Of a stretch of DNA of 64,000 bases, positions 1-7,813 are shown in pieces. The stretch covers positions 242,649 through 306,648 of the forward strand of contig AOLX01000017.1 in NCBI GenBank assembly GCA_000336895.1, given 5' to 3'. The translations under genes and the position numbers were made by a program. The notes beneath the pieces were generated by a model that saw only the letters and a list, made by a program, of their open reading frames with translations, ran no database searches and was not told the DNA's origin. Every line of letters begins with the position of its first letter. Positions within the stretch are counted from its first letter, which is position 1. Origin of the DNA: Haloarcula argentinensis DSM 12282. GTDB taxonomy: Archaea > Halobacteriota > Halobacteria > Halobacteriales > Haloarculaceae.

Positions 1-283
1 ACCCGGAGTCGGTCATGATAGCCCCATCGAACCCGAGCAGGTCGTGGAGGCCCTGCTCCAACACGGGCTCACGGAGGTCATCGGAGCCGTGCAGGATGTA
101 GCTGTTCGTGATGAGTATCTCCGCCCCGAACTCCGACGCCAACGTTGCCGGTGCGACCGTCTGGACGTGTGGATTGACCACCGGCAGGATCGTCGGCGTC
201 TCGACGGTGACGCCGGCCCGTGGCACCGTTAGCTCGCCCAGCCGGCCCGCTGCGTCGTACTGGCGGACCTCGAAATTCGTCAT
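1..283 (-). CDS. tgtA: Archaeosine tRNA-guanine transglycosylase, 5' part
   Basis: The gene runs off the left edge, so only the first 94 codons are present. The enzyme swaps guanine-15 in the tRNA D-loop for preQ0, the first tRNA step of archaeosine synthesis. The start ATG (complement of 281-283) opens [20 protein letters not shown]-barrel beginning follows with [23 protein letters not shown] and, at the cut, IMTDSG, which is the usual neighbourhood of the active-site aspartate in this family. The identification rests on these conserved blocks. The C-terminal zinc site and the archaeal PUA region lie outside the window, so I cannot tell whether the gene is full length. Confidence 0.88.
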   Translation of the reverse strand, partial: MTNFEVRQYDAAGRLGELTVPRAGVTVETPTILPVVNPHVQTVAPATLASEFGAEILITNSYILHGSDDLREPVLEQGLHDLLGFDGAIMTDSG

Positions 284-403
284 TACACGTCGTCATCGGT
301 CGGTGCGCCTAAGGGTTGTGTTCCCCCGTGGCTGGCCGTTCGTAGCATTCGAAAGCCGATAGCGGCGGTGGAGCCGAGGGACGTGCCGGCCGGCACAGCG
401 CCG

Positions 404-661
404 CTATTCGTCGGGCTGTTCCGCCCCACCGGGCACCAGTTTCCGCTCGGGCCGGTGGACGGTCCCTGAGTCCTCGTCGGCGACGTACGCCTGTGACGTT
501 CGGAACATAGCAACCACCTCATCGCGGGACCCGTAGGCGTCCTCGACGAGTCGTTCGAGCAGTTCCGCCCGCGAAATCGGCTGGCCGGTCCGACGGCGGA
601 CGGCTGCGCGCAGTTTATCCAGCCGGCGTTCAGTCTGTTCGTCGAGTGCAATCGAGGTCAT
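404..661 (-). CDS. Ribbon-helix-helix-like small protein
   Basis: A protein of 85 residues. The ATG at 659-661 is preferred over an ATG eight codons upstream because the reading MTSIALDEQTERRLDKL then starts directly with a beta strand followed by two helices, the layout of ribbon-helix-helix DNA-binding proteins and antitoxins. The arginine-rich segment AAVRRRTGQPISRAELL would be helix A plus the turn. The C-terminal 35 residues (VAMFRTSQAYVADEDSG onward) match no family I recognise. A toxin partner is not evident next to it: the neighbours are tgtA and a NUDIX gene on the same strand. DNA binding is inferred from fold resemblance only. Confidence 0.6.
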   Translation of the reverse strand: MTSIALDEQTERRLDKLRAAVRRRTGQPISRAELLERLVEDAYGSRDEVVAMFRTSQAYVADEDSGTVHRPERKLVPGGAEQPDE

Positions 662-705
662 GTGTTGGGTGATACCACCCCACAAGGTTTCAAACTATCG
701 TCAGT

Positions 706-1251
706 TCACCGCTCGAACAGGGCGTAGTACATGATACCTACGGCAGACCGACTATCGCGAAGCGTGTCGTCGCGCACCGACTGGACCAGCGAGTCGAAGT
801 CGGCAGTGTCGACCCGAATCGATTCGTTGTGGTCTAGATTCTGGTCGGCTGTCGCCTCGCATCCGCGTGCGACGTAGTAGTGGAACACGTAATCGGTGTT
901 TCCGTTGGCCGGTTCGCCCGTGTAGAGGTGGTCGAACGTATCGGCCTCGTAGCCCGTCTCCTCGCGGAGTTCGCGAGCGGCGGCGGCGCTTGGGTCGTCG
1001 TCTTCGTCCTCCATCGTCCCGGCAGGCAGACCGTAGTTGACCCGGCGGACTGGCTGTCGCCACTCCTCGATAACAACCACGTCACCGTCGGGGGTAAGCG
1101 GGAGCACGATGACGCTCTCACCGTGTTGTACGTAATCGAACTCTCCCTCCGTGCCGTCGGGCAGGCGTATGTCCTCACGGACGACATCGAACCCAGGACA
1201 GGCGTAGGCGGTTTCGGCATCGAGCGTCTCCCAGGCGAGTTCCTCATCCAT
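706..1251 (-). CDS. NUDIX hydrolase, ADP-ribose pyrophosphatase-like
   Basis: A protein of 181 residues that likely cleaves a nucleoside diphosphate linked to another moiety, with ADP-ribose-type substrates the best guess. The NUDIX box is visible as PAGTMEDE followed by AAARELREETGYEA, preceded by VVVIEEWRQPVRRVNYGLPAG, a pattern typical of ADP-ribose pyrophosphatases. There is one extra residue between the box glycine and REL..EE compared with the usual spacing. A much longer open frame extends upstream, but the ATG at 1249-1251 (MDEELAWETLDAETAYA) gives the normal family length. Metal binding by REXXEE follows from the family. The exact substrate is unknown. Confidence 0.82.
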   Translation of the reverse strand: MDEELAWETLDAETAYACPGFDVVREDIRLPDGTEGEFDYVQHGESVIVLPLTPDGDVVVIEEWRQPVRRVNYGLPAGTMEDEDDDPSAAAARELREETGYEADTFDHLYTGEPANGNTDYVFHYYVARGCEATADQNLDHNESIRVDTADFDSLVQSVRDDTLRDSRSAVGIMYYALFER

Positions 1252-1291
1252 ACTTGGAGTGTTGGCCTCATCAGCAAAATCAGCACGGGTC

Positions 1292-3397
1292 TTACAGTTT
1301 GTCGGCGGCCTGTGCCTGCTCCGTCCGACGGTTGGCCTGTTCCAGGCGGCGTCGGGCCGCGTTCGATAGCGGGTCCGAGAGGGCGTCGCTGGCGTCCTCG
1401 GTTCTGGTCGCGACGCGCTGGAGCCGGTCGGCAACGGTCTGGAGTTGCTTGTCAGCGTTCCCGCGGTCGCCAGCCTCGGCGCGTTCCGTCGCTCGCCTAG
1501 CCGCCTCGACGACTGCGGCGAGTGCGCGTTCGAGGCCCTGGATAGCGTTCCCGGAGCCGCCACTGCTCCCGGAAGTGCCGTCATCATCGTCAGAATCACC
1601 GTCATCGTCCATCTCGTCGAGCACCGCTTGCCGCGTCTCCTCGGCAATGTCGACGAGGAACGACGCCAGCGACGCCTTGCCGGTCCGGGGCTGTTCTATC
1701 TGTGCGGCAGTGTCGGCCTCGGGTTCTGGATTTACCCGGAACGCACCGATCTCGTCATCGCGGTCCCGGACCTCCGTCGTATACGCGCCACCGCCGTGGA
1801 CGTACACAGCGTCGGGTTCCGAGAGCGGGGCGTCGTACAGCCGGCCGGCAAAGTCGTCCTCGACGGCGAGGTCGGTGAGGTCGCTGTCGGCTCCCGACGG
1901 GTCGACCTCGAGGCGGGTGGCGTTCTCCCGGGCGACGAGTGGGACCTCGCCGTCGACACCGGCTCTGGTCGGCCCCTCAGTTTCGCTCGTTTCGGGAACC
2001 GACACTGACTCGCTGTGTGGCGCGACGCCGGCCCCGTTGACGGTGAACCGGTGTTCGCCCGCGGGCACGTCCTGAACGACGGCCAGACCCGAAAAGGTCG
2101 GGACGGCCTCTGGGTCACTCTCCAGTAGAGCGACGGACTCGACAGTGGTGTCCTCGGTCGTGAGCCCTTCGTCTTCGGGGGCGTCGTCGTTCGAGACAGC
2201 TTCCGAGAGGCTAGCGACGACAGTCCGTATCTCCGCCGGGGCGCCGATGGCGTCGTAGCGCTCGGCCAGCGCCGCTCGGTGGTTCGGTTCGGAAATGTCC
2301 GCGGCGGGGTTCTCGTACCGCGGCTGGTCCCAGGGCGCGCCCGTCGTCGTGATATGGCCCGCGACGGCGTCCTCAGCGAACTCGAGCACGGCGAACTCGA
2401 AGCTCAACTGCGGGCCGGTGAAATCGGCGATGTGTTCCAGTTCGCTACTCGGTACGAGGTCGTATTCGATGTCCGGGTCAGCCTCGCCGCGGTCGGTGTG
2501 CTGGAACACGAGTCCCGTCTCCCGCGTCGGCAGGTCCGTCGGCGGTTCGGTGAGGCTGTCGAACGAGCGGACGGTGAGTGACTCCGAGATGAGGTCCTCG
2601 CGGCTGACCGACGGCAGCCGCTCGTGCTCGTACAGCGGCGCACCCTCGTGCTCCGGCACGAGATAGGGGAGCCGGGACCCTTCGTCGCGCGGGAGACCGT
2701 AGGCGACCGGGATCTCTGCGAGGTCCTCAATGGTCTCGACCGTGCTGTTCGTGATATCCGCGAACCGGTCGCCCTCCGGCAGCCGGGTGAACCGGTCGCG
2801 AACGTCGTTGACCGACAGCGCGCTGGAGTGCGAGCCCAGTTCGGAGAGGATACGCGGCACCATCTCCGGATCAGGGTCGAGGAACTCGTTGTTGGGCACC
2901 TTCCGGGAGTGGGAGCTGGCGACGTACAGTTGCGGGTCGCCCGTCGCCGTGTCGACGAACACGTGCAGGACCTCCCAGTCGTGCCAGTGGAAGTTCGTCG
3001 TGAACTGGTCGAACGCCGAATAGAACCAGAACTGGACAACGGCGAGCGGCGAACTGTCGTACTCGACGACGTGGTAGAACGCTGTCGGGTCCGGCGGGTC
3101 TCCGTCGCTCATCCGCTCGTGATACCCGTCGAAGGCGTCGAATCCGTCAACGACGGTCTCGCCGTCCTGTTCGCTGGTGTACGGCCGCGGGTCCGTCGGG
3201 AACCACGGCTCCGCCCGATCGAAGTACAGCGTCGGTGCGAACCGTCGGGCGAGTTCTTCGGCTCGCTCGCCCTCGACTGTCGAGGCCGCGTCGTCGCTTT
3301 CGCTTTCGAGCCCCGAACAGCCGGCGACGGATGCGAGGCCGGCTCCGGCGACCGTCTGCAGAACCGCACGGCGGGACAGACGTTCCCGGTCGGTCAT
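1292..3397 (-). CDS. Secreted lipoprotein with Vps62-like domain and helical C-terminus
   Basis: A protein of 701 residues. The start at 3395-3397 gives MTDRERLSRRAVLQTVAGAG followed by a lipobox ending in AGC: a twin-arginine signal with lipid attachment, so the protein should sit on the outer face of the membrane. Residues of about 40-280 (RFAPTLYFD, AVVQFWFYSAFDQ, HWHDWEVLHVFVD) resemble the Vps62-type domain found in bacteria, fungi and archaea, whose function is unclear. An acidic linker (DMDDDGDSDDDDG in part) precedes a roughly 90-residue Ala/Arg/Glu-rich tail likely to form a long helix pair. No catalytic motif is seen. It is convergent with nothing and lies in a run of minus-strand genes. 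Confidence 0.7.
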   Translation of the reverse strand: MTDRERLSRRAVLQTVAGAGLASVAGCSGLESESDDAASTVEGERAEELARRFAPTLYFDRAEPWFPTDPRPYTSEQDGETVVDGFDAFDGYHERMSDGDPPDPTAFYHVVEYDSSPLAVVQFWFYSAFDQFTTNFHWHDWEVLHVFVDTATGDPQLYVASSHSRKVPNNEFLDPDPEMVPRILSELGSHSSALSVNDVRDRFTRLPEGDRFADITNSTVETIEDLAEIPVAYGLPRDEGSRLPYLVPEHEGAPLYEHERLPSVSREDLISESLTVRSFDSLTEPPTDLPTRETGLVFQHTDRGEADPDIEYDLVPSSELEHIADFTGPQLSFEFAVLEFAEDAVAGHITTTGAPWDQPRYENPAADISEPNHRAALAERYDAIGAPAEIRTVVASLSEAVSNDDAPEDEGLTTEDTTVESVALLESDPEAVPTFSGLAVVQDVPAGEHRFTVNGAGVAPHSESVSVPETSETEGPTRAGVDGEVPLVARENATRLEVDPSGADSDLTDLAVEDDFAGRLYDAPLSEPDAVYVHGGGAYTTEVRDRDDEIGAFRVNPEPEADTAAQIEQPRTGKASLASFLVDIAEETRQAVLDEMDDDGDSDDDDGTSGSSGGSGNAIQGLERALAAVVEAARRATERAEAGDRGNADKQLQTVADRLQRVATRTEDASDALSDPLSNAARRRLEQANRRTEQAQAADKL

Positions 3398-3525
3398 CGA
3401 TCCCCCGTCGCTTTGGTGCGTCGTCGGACAGCGTGACCCGGCGCTGTCTCCGAACCCAATAATTCCATACGTCATTCAGCGAACCGCGGAGGAAAACCCT
3501 TCTGGCAGTCTCCAAGCGTGCCCCG

Positions 3526-4122
3526 TCAGTACTGCTCGAACCCCGCCGTGTCCAGATAGTTGTGTGCGACCGTGATCGAGTGGTCAGCGTGGAGGGCCTT
3601 CGGGCCAAGCGAAACACGTTCATCCGCGTGGTCGGCCAGCAGCGCCGCTTCCTCGTCCCGGAAGTCATGGTGGTCCGAGAGGACGAACACCGGGTCCGAC
3701 GGCGGGGCAACGTCGACGATAGGGTCGCCGTCCTCGTGCAACTGGACGACGGTTCCCCGGCGTGCCACGTCCTCGAGTGTCGCTTCAAACCCCCGCCGCG
3801 TGAGTGACACGCCCGGCGAGGTTTCGACCGGCATGTGCCCGATGGCTTCCTCGCGCTCTTCCAATGCCTTACGGATCAGTGCCGCCGTGGACCGCTCGTC
3901 CGGGTTCAGCCGGCGGAGGTCGCTCCCCTCGAACGTGACGGTGTACTCGTCGCCCAGAACCAGGTGGACCCGCACGTCTTCCCGAATAGCATGGCTCAGG
4001 AAGAACGCGCTGGTGACACACCGACAGAGCACGTCGAGCCGGCCGGCCGCGCCGGCCAGATCGTCGAGCGAGAACTCCGGCGTCGTCGGGGCGTCGTGAC
4101 CGATGATGACGAACTGGCGCAT
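3526..4122 (-). CDS. trmY: tRNA (pseudouridine54-N1)-methyltransferase
   Basis: A protein of 198 residues, the family's normal length. TrmY is a SPOUT-class enzyme that uses SAM to methylate pseudouridine-54 in the T-loop of archaeal tRNA, giving m1-pseudouridine in place of ribothymidine. The N-terminus [21 protein letters not shown], followed by [14 protein letters not shown] and [17 protein letters not shown], is characteristic. The C-terminal half holds [10 protein letters not shown] and [21 protein letters not shown], the knotted SAM-binding region. The enzyme that supplies its substrate, Pus10, lies at 37421-38698 in this same window. The gene is monocistronic or last in its run; a weak TATA-like stretch (ACGTAAGTC on its strand) lies about 25 bp upstream. 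Confidence 0.92.
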   Translation of the reverse strand: MRQFVIIGHDAPTTPEFSLDDLAGAAGRLDVLCRCVTSAFFLSHAIREDVRVHLVLGDEYTVTFEGSDLRRLNPDERSTAALIRKALEEREEAIGHMPVETSPGVSLTRRGFEATLEDVARRGTVVQLHEDGDPIVDVAPPSDPVFVLSDHHDFRDEEAALLADHADERVSLGPKALHADHSITVAHNYLDTAGFEQY

Positions 4123-4283
4123 ACGGGTGCGAAGCCGGTCACAGACTTACGTGCATCGACCGCGAACCCGTCAGCTCTCATCCGTGCCGACGGGGAGCCA
4201 GATGCCGAGTGGGGCCACCGTCGAGGTCACGGCGGCGGTGTCCCTCGCCGAGCCTACTTCCGACTGCGGGTCGAAGCGCCGTT

Positions 4284-4748
4284 ATGCCCGTTTCAGAGTT
4301 CGACGAGTTCGACCACGAAACGCATATGCAGCGTGCGTTCGAGCTGGCTCGGACCGCTGTCGACCGTGGTGACCGGCCGTTCGGGTCTGTACTCGTTCGT
4401 GACGACGAAATCGTCATGGAGGCGTCGAACCGCGTCCTCACCGAATCCGATGTGCGCCGCCATCCGGAACTCCAACTGGCGCACCGAGCAATGCGCGAGT
4501 TTGACCCGGACGAGCGCATGGAAATCGTGATGTACACGAGCACCGAACCGTGCCCGATGTGTGCCGGCGGGCTCCGGTACGCGGGTCACGGCCGGATCGT
4601 GTACAGCGTCGGTAGCGACGAAATGAGCGGTTTCAGCGGCCACGAAGAGTCCGTCCGCTCCGACGAAATTCTCGCCGGCGTCACCGACGTCGTCGGACCG
4701 ATATGTCATGAGGAGGGACTGGCGATTCACGAGGACTTTGACTGGTAA
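4284..4748 (+). CDS. Nucleoside/cytidine deaminase-family enzyme
   Basis: A protein of 154 residues in the cytidine deaminase-like superfamily, related to guanine and tRNA-adenosine deaminases. The zinc site is complete: H60-P-E62 supplies the histidine and the general acid/base glutamate, and C90-P-M-C93 supplies the two cysteines. The box reads HPE rather than the common HAE, but the spacing is kept. Supporting blocks are RPFGSVLVRDDEIV, EIVMYTSTEPCPMCAG and GRIVYS. The start at 4284 was chosen because the upstream in-frame codons form an arginine-rich stretch without homology. The substrate (guanine, cytosine or a nucleoside) cannot be decided. It is divergent from trmY. Confidence 0.82.
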   Translation: MPVSEFDEFDHETHMQRAFELARTAVDRGDRPFGSVLVRDDEIVMEASNRVLTESDVRRHPELQLAHRAMREFDPDERMEIVMYTSTEPCPMCAGGLRYAGHGRIVYSVGSDEMSGFSGHEESVRSDEILAGVTDVVGPICHEEGLAIHEDFDW

Positions 4749-4782
4749 GGCCACGTCAACACGGGTTGCGGGAGTCAAATGA

Positions 4783-4792
4783 CTTATTATGT
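4783..4792 (+). promoter_or_regulatory. TATA box of the CBS-pair gene
   Basis: The sequence CTTATTATGT is centred about 25 bp before the ATG at 4812, the expected position for a near-leaderless haloarchaeal transcript. The surrounding gene-free stretch is short and richer in AT than its flanks. Confidence 0.5.
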
Positions 4793-4811
4793 GTGTTTGC
4801 TAACTTGTGGT

Positions 4812-5228
4812 ATGAATTCACTTGACACACCGGTCGAGCAGGTGATGACCAAGCCAGTAAAGACCGTCGACCGGGAGCTTGCCGTCCGAGACGTTTCGAA
4901 GCTCCTTGCGTCGGAAGCAGTCGGTTCTGTCATTGTCGAAACCGAGTATGGACGAGGCATACTCACGAAAACGGACATTATCGCCGGCCTCCGCGATGGA
5001 ATGGACCCGGATACGACGCCAGTTGGTGACCTGATGACAACCCCTGTCAAGACCATCGAACCCGGAGCGCCGCTAGAGGAAGCCATCGATACAATGGTCG
5101 AGCACAGCATCAAGCGGCTCGTGGTCGACGGACAAGCCGACAGCGTCGGTATTCTCACGACGACAGACGTGATGCAGGAACTGTCACCCGACCTAGACCG
5201 CGTCGTCGAGATGTTCGCGGAGAGGTGA
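4812..5228 (+). CDS. CBS domain pair protein
   Basis: A protein of 138 residues made of two CBS motifs and little else. Repeat 1 covers about residues 7-62 (VEQVMTKPVKTVDRELAVRD to RGILTKTDIIAGL), and repeat 2 about 70-130 (VGDLMTTPVKTIEPGAPLEE to VGILTTTDVMQEL). Such pairs bind adenine nucleotides or SAM and act as energy or ligand sensors. The partner is not encoded nearby. The ATG at 4812 is preferred to one 33 bp upstream because it matches the family N-terminus and lies a normal distance from a TATA box. Regulatory target unknown. Confidence 0.9.
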   Translation: MNSLDTPVEQVMTKPVKTVDRELAVRDVSKLLASEAVGSVIVETEYGRGILTKTDIIAGLRDGMDPDTTPVGDLMTTPVKTIEPGAPLEEAIDTMVEHSIKRLVVDGQADSVGILTTTDVMQELSPDLDRVVEMFAER

Positions 5229-5361
5229 CAGCCCGGATTTGAAAGGTCGGGGCTATGGAAGTGTAGGTAGGCAGTTCGCCTTCAAATTGAGTCGTAAAAA
5301 CGCTACAAACGCCGTCTGAGCGTCCAGAAAGGGTTTACCGGGAGCGGCGGACCACTCGACT

Positions 5362-6882
5362 ATGCGCAGACGTGCCCTCCTCGCGTCGGTCCCGGGTGCG
5401 CTGGCCGGGCTCGGCGGCTGTTCGTTCGGTGCCCCTGGAGCGGATGAAACTGACAGCGTGACGCCTGCACCGCAACCGGACCAGTCACCAACCGACGCGA
5501 ACGACAGCGGAGCAGAGACGCCGACAGATACGGGCGACCCACCCCGACCCGAGAATCCGACGACGGTCATCGAACTGGCAACCGGACCGCGAACCTACGC
5601 CCTCAGTTCGCCGGGACTCCACACCGACGACGGAGCGCGAATCGGGTTTTGGTTCGACCGGACGGCGACCGACAGCCATCCGGCCACGCTTCGCGGCTGG
5701 CTCCAGAACGGCAACGAGTTCGAGAACACGTTCAGAATCGATTGGATTCCGGGGGTCGGACGGACATATAGCCGCCAACCCAGTGGCTATGACCACGAAG
5801 CCCGCCTCCATCTTGCACCCACGGAGAACAACGAACTCGCCGAGGAAGTGCCCTCGCTCGGCCAAACAGAAGAGGGGTACTGGCGCGTCGACGACGTCGG
5901 TCCGTGGATGCCAGAAACCCACCGGCTGGACCCCGGTGAATGGGTCCGACTGGAGTACGCACTCGTCGGCGAACCAGGCCAGTCCGGGCGGCCGACCGGG
6001 ACCTACAAGTTCCGAGGCCGGGACGAAACGCTCTCAGTTACTGTCTGGGACACACGGCATCCCGGCCCGGAGACGGAGTCCCGGTTCGCCGGCCGCTCGC
6101 TCCCATCGTTTCCCGGCGACGGCAGCGTCCAGTGGTTCCACGAAGCAAATAAGACGACCTCAGCCTTCGTTCGCCCGACCGCCGAGCGAGTACAGTTGGA
6201 CGCACAGGTGGGCTTTGAGATGGTCAACAACAGCCACGAGCGACTGCAGTGTGGCCACTGGAATCTCTACAAACTCGTCGACGGCGAGTGGTTCCACATC
6301 GCGCCGACGGGCCACACCGACGACTGTCGCATCCTGGTGCCGGGCGGTCGGGAACAGTGGGACCTCCGGACGTTTAACCGACAGGCCGTCGATTGTGGAA
6401 CCGGCGACTGCCGTTGTGACGGCCTCACGCAGGGCTATCTCGGCGGCGGCGAGTACGCCATCGTCGCCGGCTACGGGCATCCGATAGCCGAGAGCGGTGC
6501 GCTGGTCGAGCTGGTCGGCGACCGGGCTGCCGTGACGCCAACCGACGGCGTATCGACAGCGCGTGACGGCGACACGATCACGGTGACGACTGGCCGCCAC
6601 GGCGATGGGGAGCATCCTGCCGACGCGACGTTCTCACTGACTCGCACCGACAGCGCGAGCGAGCGGGTTATCGCCGAACAAGTGATGGCGAGCGGTCGGT
6701 TCGCCACGTACGAGGGTGGACTTCGTAACGCTCTCCCGTTCCTGACCGACGGTGTGAGCCGTGTCGTCGTCGAAACCGACGAACGGGCCGTCGACGGCGT
6801 CCTCGGCTACGATTCGAACAGTCGTCGGTTCCGGTTCCGCGGACAGGCTTACGAAGTTGCTCGGGGTCGGAACACAGGCTGA
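5362..6882 (+). CDS. Secreted lipoprotein of unknown function
   Basis: A protein of 506 residues. The N-terminus MRRRALLASVPGALAGLGGC has an arginine-rich start, a hydrophobic stretch and a lipobox cysteine at residue 20, so it is probably exported and lipid-anchored. A Thr/Asp/Pro-rich linker (residues 25-65) leads to a folded region without a recognisable family. Two features stand out: a cysteine cluster around residues 340-370 (QAVDCGTGDCRCDG), unusual for a haloarchaeal extracellular protein, and several internal blocks such as RLQCGHWNLYKLVDGEW that look like beta-sandwich strands. No enzyme motif is seen. It stands alone between the CBS gene and the tRNA. Confidence 0.72.
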   Translation: MRRRALLASVPGALAGLGGCSFGAPGADETDSVTPAPQPDQSPTDANDSGAETPTDTGDPPRPENPTTVIELATGPRTYALSSPGLHTDDGARIGFWFDRTATDSHPATLRGWLQNGNEFENTFRIDWIPGVGRTYSRQPSGYDHEARLHLAPTENNELAEEVPSLGQTEEGYWRVDDVGPWMPETHRLDPGEWVRLEYALVGEPGQSGRPTGTYKFRGRDETLSVTVWDTRHPGPETESRFAGRSLPSFPGDGSVQWFHEANKTTSAFVRPTAERVQLDAQVGFEMVNNSHERLQCGHWNLYKLVDGEWFHIAPTGHTDDCRILVPGGREQWDLRTFNRQAVDCGTGDCRCDGLTQGYLGGGEYAIVAGYGHPIAESGALVELVGDRAAVTPTDGVSTARDGDTITVTTGRHGDGEHPADATFSLTRTDSASERVIAEQVMASGRFATYEGGLRNALPFLTDGVSRVVVETDERAVDGVLGYDSNSRRFRFRGQAYEVARGRNTG

Positions 6883-7059
6883 TAATCGGCGCTGAGAGCG
6901 GTCTTGTTTCGTCTCGGCTCCGTAATTGAAAACGGGAATCAGGCCGAATTCGAGCCACCGCGGAGCAAAACGCCACGAGCGCACAGTTCCTTCGCTCACG
7001 AGGACACGACACGGTACCTGTAAACCGAAAATGTCTCTGACCGGTTTGAATTGGAAAAG

Positions 7060-7132
7060 TGGGCCGGCGCGAATTCGAATCGCGGTTACGGCCACCCGAA
7101 GGCCGAAGGATACCAGGCTACCCCACCGGCCC
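7060..7132 (-). tRNA. tRNA-Pro, anticodon CGG
   Basis: The 73-nt gene folds into a full cloverleaf on the minus strand. The acceptor stem is GGGCCGG with CCGGCCC, with A as the discriminator. The D-arm is GGGTAGCCTGGTATCCT. The anticodon stem CGGCC/GGCCG is perfect and closes the loop TTCGGGT, which puts CGG in the anticodon. The T-stem CGCGA/TCGCG closes the loop TTCGAAT. There is no intron and CCA is not encoded, as is usual in haloarchaea. It is transcribed away from the glycan genes that begin 100 bp to its right. Confidence 0.93.
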
Positions 7133-7228
7133 GTGCGATAGCAATCGGATAGAAGACAGGGTCAGTTTTAACGGTTGCGAAACGGCGAGATGGGGAGTGC
7201 TTTCATCGGCGGCCCACAAGCCGAAGAC

Positions 7229-7690
7229 ATGGATATCCACGACGAACGCATTCCGACAGCGACGTTCGCGACCTGTCTCGACAACATGCCCCAACCCTGT
7301 GTCGACCTGGTCGTCGAATACGAGGGCGGCGTCGTACTCACACGACGACAGAACGAGCCAGCCAAAGGCGAGTGGTTCTGGCCGGGGAGCCGCCTGTTTA
7401 AGGGTGAGCGACTGGACGACGCAGCACCACGCATCGCCGAGGCGGAACTTGGCCTCACGTCGGTTGAAACGGAACGACTTGGCGTCAGCGAACACTTCTG
7501 GGACACGTCGTCGGTCGACGGCGTCGACTCCAGACACACAATACCAATCGTCTACCGAGTCGTCCCCGACGACGGGGAGGAGATGACACTTGATGACCAG
7601 CACGACGCCTATCAGGTTGTCACGGAGCCACCGGCGGACGCGAACCGGTACGTCTCCGAGTACTTCGACCGATTCGATATCGGCCAGTAG
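7229..7690 (+). CDS. NUDIX protein of the GDP-mannose mannosyl hydrolase type
   Basis: A protein of 153 residues from the ATG at 7229 (MDIHDERIPTATFAT). It resembles GDP-mannose mannosyl hydrolase, which splits GDP-mannose into GDP and mannose: VDLVVEYEGGVVLTRRQNEP, KGEWFWPGSRLFKGERLDDA and RIAEAELGLTSVET align block by block with that enzyme. Like the known enzyme it has an incomplete NUDIX box, keeping AEAELG where others have REXXEE. The late DEQHD-like motif appears as LDDQHDAYQ. Starts at 7190 or 7175 are possible; a TATA-like TTTTAACG at 7166-7173 would suit 7190. It opens the glycan island and may tune GDP-mannose or a related sugar nucleotide. The substrate is inferred. Confidence 0.75.
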   Translation: MDIHDERIPTATFATCLDNMPQPCVDLVVEYEGGVVLTRRQNEPAKGEWFWPGSRLFKGERLDDAAPRIAEAELGLTSVETERLGVSEHFWDTSSVDGVDSRHTIPIVYRVVPDDGEEMTLDDQHDAYQVVTEPPADANRYVSEYFDRFDIGQ

Positions 7691-7790
7691 CGGGTGAAAG
7701 TTGTTGTTTTGAGGCCGAATACGTGTCGCATTATCAATCAGGCTGTACGAGACCAGCAGGTAACTGACCAGAAGATTGATTACGCATCGT

Positions 7791-7813
7791 AGTTACTCAC
7801 TAACTGAGTAACT
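7791..7813. promoter_or_regulatory. Perfect 9-bp inverted repeat touching the next start codon
   Basis: AGTTACTCA and TGAGTAACT form a perfect inverted repeat around the spacer CTAAC. The right arm ends at the base before the ATG at 7814. As DNA it could be an operator overlapping the transcription start. As RNA it would make a hairpin only if the transcript has a leader. A related TAACTGA heptamer occurs upstream at 7761-7767. Confidence 0.55.

Noticed and set aside
7060..7132. tRNA-Pro as an attachment site for a glycan island
   Set aside because: The 3' end of the tRNA points left, away from the glycan genes; I found no partial copy of the tRNA end at the far side and no active integrase in the window.
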